A stretch of 47,406 bases of DNA from Gammaproteobacteria bacterium. GTDB taxonomy: Bacteria > Pseudomonadota > Gammaproteobacteria > Chromatiales > Chromatiaceae. The notes under the pieces are model-generated. The model was given only the letters and a program-made list of their open reading frames with translations, was not told the DNA's origin and made no database searches. The translations under genes and the position numbers were made by a program. Positions 1-6,329 of this stretch are shown here, piece by piece (within the stretch, counting starts at the first letter, position 1; the number at the start of each line of letters is the position of its first letter). The DNA lies in contig JAAAOQ010000076.1 in assembly GCA_009908845.1 (NCBI GenBank), positions 1-47,406 on the forward strand, read 5' to 3'.

Positions 1-2
1 AC

Positions 3-140
3 TTGGCCGATGCGGCCACTGCGGTCTCGGACGTGCGCCCGGACGCGATCCAGCACCGGGACATTTTGGCCAGTTATATCGCCTTGGTGTGTCTGGGCAA
101 GAGCGATTTTGAGGCGATCACGGCCTTTCGCGCGGACGAG
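3..140 (+). pseudogene. IS1380-type transposase fragment
   Basis: Reading from base 3, the frame encodes a stretch ending HRDILASYIALVCLGKSDFE followed by AITAFR, which resembles the N-terminal part of IS1380-family transposases (the LGKxDFEAIxxFR signature). It enters from outside the window. The similarity stops near base 140, and the frame ends at a TGA at 165-167. From about base 141 a different frame encodes the end of an unrelated IS3-type transposase, so this is a truncated insertion-sequence remnant. The family call is from motif memory only. Confidence 0.6.
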
Positions 141-516
141 GGGAGCCTTGGACAACATCTTCGTTGAACGCCTCTGGCGCAGCGTGAAGTATGAGGATAT
201 CGATCCCAAAGGCGATGAGACGCTTGCTGAACTGCTGTTGGGGCTGAGCGCCTACTTCGCCTTCTACAACAGCGAGCGCCCGCATCAGGCGCTAGGCGAC
301 CGCACGCCCGCCGATGTCCACCGATGCGCAACAGGTGGTGGTGCGGCCATTGTCGACCACTTCCAAGATCGCGCGTCGGGCACCCCTTCGGCTCCGCTCC
401 GCTCCGCCGAAGGGGTGCCCGAAGACGCACTGGGGCAGCGCCAACCCGCTGCAATCGAGGTGAGTGGACTAACTTAAATTCAGCCTAAAACTGTCCTGGA
501 CTTGGGGTCCACTTCA
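141..516 (+). mobile_element. IS3-family transposase 3' fragment with right end
   Basis: The frame read from about 142 to the stop at 475-477 encodes ALDNIFVERLWRSVKYED and later YFAFYNSERPHQALGDRTPADVH. This is the end of an IS3-family OrfB integrase core (rve/DDE), including the final catalytic Glu region and the typical NxxRPHxxL motif. The N-terminal two thirds are missing, replaced by the IS1380-type piece. After the stop, the complement of 495-516 begins TGAAGTGGACCCC, which looks like an IS3-type terminal repeat ending in CA, so the element probably ends near 516. The fragment cannot transpose by itself. Confidence 0.75.
378..420. repeat. 14-bp inverted repeat inside IS remnant
   Basis: GGGCACCCCTTCGG at 378-391 is perfectly complementary to CCGAAGGGGTGCCC at 407-420, with a 15-base loop of repeated CTCCG. 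It lies in the 3' part of the transposase frame. It may be a REP-like insertion or a transcription-blocking hairpin; there is no T-tract. Confidence 0.75.
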
Positions 517-596
517 CTGGGCCGCAATTGCCACTTTAACTAGAGACCGATGCAGTCGGGCGATTTGGGCGGAATTAAATTTGGGGGCAGCCAAGT

Positions 597-1532
597 ATGG
601 ATGATAGAAAAAAACTTGAAAATCAGACTCATGCTATTGATAGTTGCGAACTATACGAATTAATACACAATCAGCTTCCAGCGGGCAATCACTTTGTGAG
701 CATTATTCGCGCTGCGCCCAACGCATGTGCGACGCTGCAGGAATGTTTGGAGCAAACTTCCGATGGGTCAATTAGATTTTTTTCGATAGAACTGAACAAA
801 CCATTTGCATTAATGGTCACCAGTAAAAACTTTATGGGTGAAGCTAGAGAGGGGAAATTTCGCCTCTTGCGGCGATATTCAATTATTGAGTTTCCCTGTG
901 AATTTATAGTGGCGGCAGAAACTGCTCCTGGATTTACTATCGATATAGCGCCACGCCCCACCGGAAAAGGAAAGTTGCCCAATGCACGAATTTTCGATGC
1001 CCTTGAGGAATTTCACAAAAGGCTGGAGGAGATATGCCTTCGTGTGTTGATTTCCTATCCAAAACATTTTGAACTCCCAGAGGTTTTGTTTTTTTCTGAA
1101 CAATCAATCAAAGGTGGCATTGGTACGCTGCGAACGCTCGACCATGCGCCGTCCGAGCGCTTTATCGCACCACATGCAATCGAAACCCTATTGAAAACTC
1201 GACCAATTTTTCAAGAAGATGAAATCGGTCTGGCTGCTCAGGCTCTCTTTACCGCGGCCGCTCGTGCCACGCATCCATTTGAGCGTTTGCCATTGTTGGT
1301 AGCTTGTATCAAGGCGCTTATAGGCGACGGAAACAATAATTCAAAAGCTTTTAGCTGCAGCCTGAATACACAAGACGACAAGGATAATTTTTGTAGCGCT
1401 TTAGCCGTAAGAAGACAGCTTGAGCACCCTCAAGATAAGCGTCCGGTGAAATTTGGTGATGCGTTTAAAGCGTGCAACGATCTCATGGAAATCGTTTACC
1501 ACGCCGTACGCTATAATCAAAACAAGAATTAA
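597..1532 (+). CDS. Hypothetical protein with HEPN-like C-terminal motif
   Basis: This 311-residue protein belongs to no family I recognise. Codon use is visibly richer in A and T than any neighbour (many AAA, AAT, TTT codons), which points to recent transfer. There is no signal peptide or membrane segment. The last 60 residues carry RRQLEH, which fits the R-x4-H motif of HEPN ribonuclease domains and lies in a helical-looking stretch; this is suggestive only. The gene lies between an IS remnant and a thyX fragment, with no partner gene directly adjacent. The start is ATG at 597 after a weak GGGGGCAG. A HEPN toxin or an ApeA-like abortive-infection protein is possible but unproven. Confidence 0.65.
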   Translation: MDDRKKLENQTHAIDSCELYELIHNQLPAGNHFVSIIRAAPNACATLQECLEQTSDGSIRFFSIELNKPFALMVTSKNFMGEAREGKFRLLRRYSIIEFPCEFIVAAETAPGFTIDIAPRPTGKGKLPNARIFDALEEFHKRLEEICLRVLISYPKHFELPEVLFFSEQSIKGGIGTLRTLDHAPSERFIAPHAIETLLKTRPIFQEDEIGLAAQALFTAAARATHPFERLPLLVACIKALIGDGNNNSKAFSCSLNTQDDKDNFCSALAVRRQLEHPQDKRPVKFGDAFKACNDLMEIVYHAVRYNQNKN

Positions 1533-1555
1533 TTGAGGAATCTGGTTTGGGGGCC

Positions 1556-1623
1556 GCGGCTTGCGCCGCGCCTGTCTTCGACTTGAAACGCTCCACTGGA
1601 GCGTTTCATCGCGGCTACGCCGC
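1556..1623. repeat. Triple-hairpin REP/BIME-like element
   Basis: Three hairpins lie in a row. GCGGC/GCCGC at 1556-1569 has a TTGC loop. A 10-bp perfect stem GAAACGCTCC/GGAGCGTTTC spans 1585-1607 with loop ACT (extended by one T-A pair). A second GCGGC/GCCGC stem is at 1611-1623. The outer two are near-identical direct copies. The element covers the 3' end of the thyX fragment and lies beyond the stop of the AT-rich gene. The layout resembles a bacterial interspersed mosaic element; it could also act as a bidirectional terminator. Confidence 0.6.
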
Positions 1624-1890
1624 GCCGTCCAAGACCCCCATAAACTCCCGCCATTCCTCCTTGGACATCCCCGAGGTCTCCTGCGTCACCTCCTCACCTT
1701 TCAACATCCGCCGCACACAGTCCAGCGCCCCCGCCGACAGCGTCGCCCCACCCATCCGGTAATCCTCGAAGGCGCGGTAGGCGAAGGGCACCCAATCCTT
1801 GACCATGTCGCAGATCGTGTCGGCGTAGACGCGGATTTCGCATTGCGCGTGGGCGTCGGCGCAGAGGCGCAGGAAGTGGACCAGGTTGGG
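1615..1890 (-). pseudogene. thyX: thyX 3' fragment (FAD-dependent thymidylate synthase)
   Basis: The minus strand from 1890 to the TAG at 1615 encodes 91 residues, beginning PNLVHFLRLCADAHAQCEIR and continuing through VPFAYRAFEDYRMGGATLS. This matches the C-terminal third of ThyX, the flavin-dependent thymidylate synthase, whose family carries a HFLRLRxDxHAQxEIR block. The 5' part is absent: directly upstream lie the tandem CTAAAGGGG units, which put a stop in frame at 1891-1893. The N-terminal FAD- and dUMP-binding residues are therefore lost and the fragment should be inactive. A reinitiation ATG at 1806 would give only 63 residues. Confidence 0.75.
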
Positions 1891-1918
1891 CTAAAGGGGC
1901 TAAAGGGGCTAAAGGGGG
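1891..1918. repeat. Tandem 9-bp repeat (CTAAAGGGG x3)
   Basis: Three perfect head-to-tail copies of CTAAAGGGG occupy 1891-1917, followed by one more G and then ACAGACCACG. The array is the exact breakpoint of the thyX fragment and supplies the stop codon of the DUF2442 gene on the other side. The following GGGGACAGACCACG resembles sequence I associate with RAYT/REP junctions. Confidence 0.85.
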
Positions 1919-2229
1919 ACAGACCACGTTTTCGGCGCTTCCAATTCTTCGTACATCCACGCAGGATCCAGGTCCGCTCCGTTCGGCCACGTAACGACGC
2001 CTAGCTCGACCTTGGCCTGGGCAAAAACTTCGGGATCCTTCAGCGCCGCATACATTCCGCAGGTCGCAGACGCGCGGACGGCCGACATATCGACGACGCC
2101 TTGGCGGCCGTCGTTGAAGGTCACGGCCAGGCAGTAGTTCGGCAGGACCGTTATGGCCTTGACGCGCCAGGGTGCGGCTGGCGCTACTCCAGCGGCGCGA
2201 TCTGTTTCGGCGGCTGCTTCGATTGACAT
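1909..2229 (-). CDS. DUF2442 domain protein
   Basis: A 106-residue protein. Residues from about 20 (VKAITVLPNYCLAVTFNDG) to about 95 (WPNGADLDPAWMYEEL) match DUF2442, a small domain usually encoded next to DUF4160. Its start, MSIEAAAE at 2229, overlaps the end of the DUF4160 gene by 46 bases, which indicates translational coupling; a later start is possible. The last residues, KTWSVPL, come from the junction with the 9-bp repeat array, so the natural C-terminus was probably replaced. DUF4160/DUF2442 pairs have been suggested to be toxin-antitoxin-like; biochemical function is not established here. A second pair lies at 22.4-22.9 kb. Confidence 0.75.
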   Translation of the reverse strand: MSIEAAAETDRAAGVAPAAPWRVKAITVLPNYCLAVTFNDGRQGVVDMSAVRASATCGMYAALKDPEVFAQAKVELGVVTWPNGADLDPAWMYEELEAPKTWSVPL

Positions 2230-2444
2230 AGGTCCCAGTTCTCCATCAGCTCTTGACGATGTTCCATGGCCCATTCGGTGGTCAGGGTGAGGGCGCGTTT
2301 CAGGAGATGTCCGCCGATCGGCTCCAGCGTGCGGATGTCTATAAGGACCTCATGCTCGCCGTAGAGTGCGTGAAAGTGTGGCGGGGCGTGCTCGCGCCAG
2401 AACATCTGGATCACGATCCCGAAGAAGCGGCTGACTGTCGGCAT
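2184..2444 (-). CDS. DUF4160 domain protein
   Basis: An 86-residue protein starting MPTVSRFFGIVIQMFWREH, with the HAPPHFHALYGEHE segment typical of DUF4160. The ATG at 2444 was chosen because the conserved domain begins exactly there; an open frame continues 49 codons further upstream without similarity. It ends inside the DUF2442 gene. DUF4160 members share a short conserved aromatic and His-rich N-terminal motif, and the paired arrangement suggests a regulatory or toxin-antitoxin-like module. The paralogue at 22677-22931 shares the layout and the FYGIVIRMF/FFGIVIQMF start. Confidence 0.8.
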   Translation of the reverse strand: MPTVSRFFGIVIQMFWREHAPPHFHALYGEHEVLIDIRTLEPIGGHLLKRALTLTTEWAMEHRQELMENWDLCQSKQPPKQIAPLE

Positions 2445-2837
2445 CGCTTTTTCCGAGCGTTGGCGTCCTGGGACAGCGGGCAGATCGGTACGGGCCAAGG
2501 CTCCGCTCCAACACTCGCAACGAAAGCGGGTGACACGCGATCTGCGCACACGGCTGGCGAGTCCCGAGAGAATTGACGGACAGACGGTCAATTAGCCCTG
2601 CTGAGCGTAAGGCGCCACCGACCATCAGCGTCGATTATTCGATACCTCCAGTAATCAGCTCCGGGAGAGCCGCCCTCGCGAGCGCTTCGCCCCCCACGCT
2701 GCCCGGCCCGAAGCGCAATGGCAACGCACGCTTCAGCGCAAGCGTCGGCTGGGCTGCGTTGTGAAAAGTGTATGCCACCGCAAGAGCAGTGAAAGCCCGA
2801 AGCGCTCTGAAAACTTGCCACGGATCAAGCCGGCGCG

Positions 2838-2902
2838 CAGAGAACGGGGGCAGGTCTCGCAGAGAACGGGGCATGCAGAGAACGGGGTCACAGAGAACGT
2901 GG
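2838..2902. repeat. Four imperfect CAGAGAACGGGG repeats
   Basis: CAGAGAACGGGG occurs at 2838-2849, 2860-2871 and 2876-2887, and as CAGAGAACGTGG at 2891-2902. Spacing falls from 22 to 16 to 15 bases. The array lies in a gene-free stretch. The last copy runs into GTCACCATTTAGCTGACCCC, a sequence type I associate with RAYT-linked repeats. No function is evident. Confidence 0.7.
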
Positions 2903-3052
2903 TCACCATTTAGCTGACCCCATAGCCGAGCCGTCCGACCCCAGAGCCGTGCAGAATTGCCGACGAGATCGACATCGCTCGTCAGGCCGTTGAAGGTCTC
3001 GAAGAGGCCCGGGCTGCCGCCGGCGGCGGCCTCCCAGGCGTTGCGGTTCTCT

Positions 3053-3077
3053 CGCGACACCGCTCGGCGGTGTCGCG
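3053..3077. repeat. Perfect 11-bp hairpin
   Basis: CGCGACACCGC pairs perfectly with GCGGTGTCGCG around a TCG loop. It lies just beyond the end of recognisable RAYT homology, where a REP palindrome would be expected. It has no U-tract, so a role as an intrinsic terminator is unlikely. Confidence 0.75.
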
Positions 3078-3135
3078 CATCTCCGGGCGCTCCGCGCCTG
3101 GTAGCGCTTTGGACACGTGCCGGCTGCCAGACATG

Positions 3136-3306
3136 GCGCGTTTGCTCAGTTCCCGGCGTTGGCCGGTCATCGCTTCGATCTCCCGATAGAAGCGGTCGTT
3201 GCCGATCGGCTGATCCTGGTTGAGTGTCAGCTGCAAGTCGCTGAACCGTTTGTCGTCGAGTGCGTCACACCGAAGGCTGGATCGACCAGCATCGCCCTTT
3301 GAAGTG
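3136..3306 (-). pseudogene. RAYT (REP-associated Y1 transposase) 3' remnant
   Basis: Read on the minus strand from about 3306, the frame encodes LDDKRFSDLQLTLNQDQPIG followed by NDRFYREIEAMTGQRREL. This corresponds to the C-terminal tail of REP-associated tyrosine transposases (IS200-like, Y1_Tnp), which typically reads RxALNxxxPLGxxRFxxxIExxxG. The catalytic HUH and Tyr parts are absent, and the tail degenerates after about 3136. A related REP palindrome is present at 28611-28648. The family call comes from motif recognition. Confidence 0.55.
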
Positions 3307-3544
3307 CTTGGACCTGTAGGTTCATGCCAAACGACACCGTCGGGTCGTCGCTCCAGTCCGAATCGAGGATCTCGCGCCGATCGATGAAGCGGCTGGTAGG
3401 GCTAACGTGGCATCGTCTGCGCAATGTCAGCGTCAACCGCCCCGAAAAGCGGGGATACTGATCGGCGCTCGCAAGAGAACGAAACGCGACGCGTCCTCGC
3501 GCCTCATCGCAACCCCTTCAATCGCACCCCATCGGAGAACCTCG

Positions 3545-3916
3545 ATGAAGATTGCTATCACTGCCGAAACCGATCAAGGACTGGAGAGCCCGGTCGCCCA
3601 GCATTTTGGACGCGCGCCCTACTTCGTGCTGGCAACCCTTGAGGACGGCGCCGTTAAGACGGCCGAGGCCGTCGCCAATCCGTTTGCCGAGGGCCACGAG
3701 CCGGGCCAGATCCCAGGGTTCATCCAGCAACAGGGTGCCGAGGTCATGATCAGCGGCGGCATGGGCGGACGGGCGATCGCCTTCTTTCAGGAGGCCGGCA
3801 TCAAGACGGCCGCCGGCGCGACCGGGACCGTCGGCGAGGCATTGCAGGCCTATCTGACTGAGAACCTTCCGGAGGCGGCCCCCTGCGCGGAGAGTGTCTC
3901 GCACGGACATGGCTGA
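3545..3916 (+). CDS. NifX/NafY-like dinitrogenase FeMo-cofactor-binding family protein
   Basis: A 123-residue protein, MKIAITAETDQGLESPVAQH followed by FGRAPYF, which matches the dinitrogenase iron-molybdenum cofactor (NifX, NifB C-terminal, VnfX) family of small ribonuclease-H-like fold proteins. The mid-section GAEVMISGGMGGRAIAFFQEAGI is also typical. Such proteins bind or ferry Fe-S/FeMo-cofactor precursors, although many members stand outside nif clusters and have unknown roles. The ATG at 3545 follows GGAGAACCTCG. The C-terminus is rich in Cys and His (CAESVSHGHG), possibly metal-binding. A zinc-ribbon protein and a DUF89 protein follow after an opposing phosphoesterase gene. Confidence 0.85.
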   Translation: MKIAITAETDQGLESPVAQHFGRAPYFVLATLEDGAVKTAEAVANPFAEGHEPGQIPGFIQQQGAEVMISGGMGGRAIAFFQEAGIKTAAGATGTVGEALQAYLTENLPEAAPCAESVSHGHG

Positions 3917-3929
3917 GCCGGACGCGCGC

Positions 3930-4769
3930 TCACTCGAGCCCGAGCCCCTGCAGATAGTCGCGCACCGAGCGCTCCGCATCGATCTCGCCGGCTAATACGG
4001 CCTGTTGGTAGCGCTCGCGCCAACCGGCGATCAAGAGCTCGGCGCGCTCCCATTCGTGATAGACGATACGGGCGAGCGGGCTCTGGTCGAGAAAACCGGA
4101 GGTCAGAAACTCCCGCCGTGCCTGATCGCGGTCGTAGTCGAAGCGCAGGATCTCGGCCTGCCAACGCCCGTGCTGCCAGACGAAGCGGCCATAGCTGCCG
4201 CGCGGATCGCCATCGAACGGCGAGCCGGCCGAGCCGACATTGACCACCAGCATGCCCTGCGTCCGGCGCTGGTGCGGCCGATGGGTATGGCCGGCGATGA
4301 AGAGCGCGATGTCCTCCGGCAGTGCGCCGACGAGGGATTCGTCGGAGCGGCCCGGCGTGATGCCGTCGCGGTTGCCGACCATCGTGCCATGGGTCACGTG
4401 GACCCAGGCATCGGCCTCGGGCGGATGGAAGGTCAGGTGATCGGCCCAGCCGCGCAGCCGCTCGGCATCGGCCGCGCACTGCGACCAGGCCCACTGCGTG
4501 AAGCCCCAGAGGGCACGCTCGCCGGGCGTCTCGACGGAGCGATGTGCGGACGCCAGCACCCATTCCTCATGGTTGCCGTTCACCGGCAGCCAGCCGCGCT
4601 CGCGCCGCATCTCGTCGAAGCGGCGCAGGCAACCGCCGCTGTCCGGACCGCGATTCACCAGATCACCGGCCATCACCACGAGATCAGGCCGCCAACGCTC
4701 GATCTGCTCGATCGTCTCCTCCAGCGCCGGCAGATTGGCCTGGATATCGGAAAACACCGCAACCTTCAT
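3930..4769 (-). CDS. Calcineurin-like metallophosphoesterase (YfcE/MJ0936 type)
   Basis: A 279-residue phosphoesterase. The motif order is SDIQANLPALE (residues 7-17), GDLVNRGPDSG (about 36-46), NGNHEEW, HGTMVGNRDG, and GHTHRPH (about 160). These form the two-metal site of the calcineurin-like family. The first motif has Gln where most members have His (DxH becomes DIQ), which removes one usual metal ligand. The enzyme should be cytoplasmic; substrates of this group include nucleotides and phosphodiesters, and none can be assigned here. The C-terminal 70 residues are an extra helical segment. It runs convergent with the NifX-like gene, leaving a 13-base gap. Confidence 0.85.
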   Translation of the reverse strand: MKVAVFSDIQANLPALEETIEQIERWRPDLVVMAGDLVNRGPDSGGCLRRFDEMRRERGWLPVNGNHEEWVLASAHRSVETPGERALWGFTQWAWSQCAADAERLRGWADHLTFHPPEADAWVHVTHGTMVGNRDGITPGRSDESLVGALPEDIALFIAGHTHRPHQRRTQGMLVVNVGSAGSPFDGDPRGSYGRFVWQHGRWQAEILRFDYDRDQARREFLTSGFLDQSPLARIVYHEWERAELLIAGWRERYQQAVLAGEIDAERSVRDYLQGLGLE

Positions 4770-4871
4770 CGATCCCCCTCGCGATCATTCACGCGGCCCG
4801 CCCATCCGGCGCGCCGAACGCCTCTCACAATAGCGCAGGCGCTAGGCTCTGAGCATCCTTCACTCCGGTCG

Positions 4872-4939
4872 CCAGGGCACGTCCCGCGCGGCGCCCCGCT
4901 TCGTGACCACGCGTTGGAATCGACCCACTCGTTCGCCTG
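4872..4939. repeat. Dispersed repeat, copy A
   Basis: This 68-base segment aligns with 12126-12194, starting at CCAGGGC and ending at CGCCTG, at roughly 70 percent or more identity by eye. The shared core includes GCGCGGCGCCC and CGTTGGAA. Read on the minus strand, both copies encode a similar peptide (FQRVVT..GAA..PW), so they may be remnants of the same unknown coding sequence. It lies in the otherwise empty 4770-5131 interval. Confidence 0.55.
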
Positions 4940-5131
4940 CCCCACCCGCCCCGGGCGAATCAGCAGGCTGTCGACCAGCAGCCGCGGCCGCAAAGCCCCG
5001 CTTGCGCGCGATGGTCGCCCGTGACGGACCCGTCCGCAGCCGGCCCAGATCGAGACTTGTCAATGCGAGCCAACGCAGCGGGGCGGATAATCCCGACCAA
5101 ACTCGTCAGAGAAGACTCACGGAGGTTGATG

Positions 5132-5317
5132 ATGCCCCAAGACCGTCGTCATGACATGGGCGTTGGCGGGACCTGTTTCTGCCCAAAATGCGACTATCGC
5201 GCCGCGCATCAGCGCGGCGTCCCGTGCCAGGACGAGCGCTGCCCGCAATGCGGCGCCAAGCTGCTGCGCGAAGGCTCCTATCACGATCAGCTCCTGCAGC
5301 AAAAACGCGGCGGCTGA
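5132..5317 (+). CDS. Small zinc-ribbon protein
   Basis: A 61-residue protein. Two Cys pairs, CFCPKC and CPQC, separated by HQRGVPCQDER form a rubredoxin- or zinc-ribbon-like metal site, and the N-terminus is the GVGGTC block. Similar short proteins accompany NifX-like cofactor-binding proteins and Mrp-type ATPases in anaerobes. Two adjacent ATGs, at 5129 and 5132, follow GGAGG at 5121-5125; the second has the better spacing. The gene ends 12 bases before the DUF89 gene, so the two are probably co-transcribed. A redox or metal-handling role is inferred only. Confidence 0.75.
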   Translation: MPQDRRHDMGVGGTCFCPKCDYRAAHQRGVPCQDERCPQCGAKLLREGSYHDQLLQQKRGG

Positions 5318-5329
5318 GGACGTATCGCC

Positions 5330-6196
5330 ATGAAGGTCTATCTGGATTGCTGGCCCTGCTTCCTGCGCCAGGCACTGAGCGCAGCCCGCCGTGCCGGCGC
5401 AACGCCGTCACTGCAGCGGGCGATCCTCGAGGAGACGATGGATGAGCTGCGCACGCTCGCGGCCGAGGCGACACCGCCCGAGATGGGCGAGCGCATCCAC
5501 CGCCTGGTGCGCGAGCGCACCGAGACGCCCGACCCGTACCTGCAGAGCAAGCAGGAGGCGACCCGGCTCGCCCTCGCCCTCAGGCCGGAGCTCGAGGCAC
5601 GTGTCCGGGCCGCGGAGCAGCCGCTGGAGACGGCCGTGCGGATCAGCATCGCCGGTAACATCATCGATTACGGCGTCGCCGAAAGCTTCGACCTCGAAGC
5701 GACGCTCGAGCGCGTGCTCACCGAACCCCTCGCGATCGATGCCCTCCCGACCCTGCGCCGAGCCGTAAGCCAGGCCGATTGGATACTCTATCTGGCCGAC
5801 AACGCCGGCGAGACGATCTTCGATCGGGTGCTGATCGAGACCCTGCCGGTACCGGTCACCTACGCGGTCAAATCCGCCCCCGTGCTCAACGACGCGACGC
5901 GGGCGGATGCCCTCGAGGGCGGGCTGGACCAGGTCGCCGAGCTGATCGACACCGGCTGTGACGCCATGGGGGCCCCACTCGGCCTCTGCTCGGAGGCCTT
6001 TCGTGAGCGCTTTGCAGCGGCCCCGCTGATCATCGCCAAGGGCCAGGCCAACTACGAGACCTTGAGCAACGTCGATGCGCCGATCTGCTTCCTGCTCCAA
6101 GCCAAATGCGAGGTCATCGCCCAGGACATCGGCGTGCCGGCAGGGGCTGTGATCGTGAAGGCGAGCCAGCAATTGCTGGAGTCGAACCCCATCTGA
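5330..6196 (+). CDS. DUF89 / ARMT1-like damage-control phosphatase
   Basis: A 288-residue DUF89 protein. It begins MKVYLDCWPCFLRQ, the CxxC start typical of the short prokaryotic subfamily, and contains the conserved LADNAGETIFDRVLIE block (Asp and Asn metal ligands, about residues 152-167), KSAPVLNDAT, and ICFLLQAKCEVIAQDIG near the C-terminus. The family are metal-dependent phosphatases proposed to remove damaged or excess phosphometabolites. Full length and intact. It directly follows the zinc-ribbon gene. The link to cofactor maintenance is inferred from context. Confidence 0.85.
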   Translation: MKVYLDCWPCFLRQALSAARRAGATPSLQRAILEETMDELRTLAAEATPPEMGERIHRLVRERTETPDPYLQSKQEATRLALALRPELEARVRAAEQPLETAVRISIAGNIIDYGVAESFDLEATLERVLTEPLAIDALPTLRRAVSQADWILYLADNAGETIFDRVLIETLPVPVTYAVKSAPVLNDATRADALEGGLDQVAELIDTGCDAMGAPLGLCSEAFRERFAAAPLIIAKGQANYETLSNVDAPICFLLQAKCEVIAQDIGVPAGAVIVKASQQLLESNPI

Positions 6197-6329
6197 CCGC
6201 CCTCGCCGGGGATGCTGAACGCCAACCGCGTGCTGAGCGCAGCAGCACCGCCTCGTATCGCGTCCGACGGCAAGCGCCATCGCCGACAGTCGAGCCGGTT
6301 TCGACCCAGCGCATTGGCTCCCAGTGGCC

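Larger units (their letters stand above)
2445..3544. other. Gene-poor scrambled region with repeats and remnants
   Basis: No intact gene is supported in this 1.1-kb stretch. It contains the CAGAGAACGGGG array, the 11-bp hairpin at 3053-3077 and a decayed RAYT transposase on the minus strand. Open frames of 60-140 codons occur on both strands but show no recognisable domains and overlap one another, as expected for high-GC non-coding DNA. It looks like a site of repeated insertion and decay. Confidence 0.6.

Noticed and set aside
1891..2910. CRISPR-like array from short repeats
   Set aside because: Units of 9-12 bp with unequal short spacing do not form a CRISPR repeat-spacer pattern, and no cas genes are present.
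2635..3060. 141-codon open frame on the minus strand
   Set aside because: No domain similarity, repeats run through it, and it overlaps other open frames; typical of non-coding high-GC DNA.
3400..3430. Sigma-54 promoter before the NifX-like gene
   Set aside because: The TGGCAT...TGC elements are spaced 8 rather than 10 bases between GG and GC.
4005..5024. Long plus-strand open frame opposite the phosphoesterase
   Set aside because: Antisense shadow of a well-supported gene; no family match.
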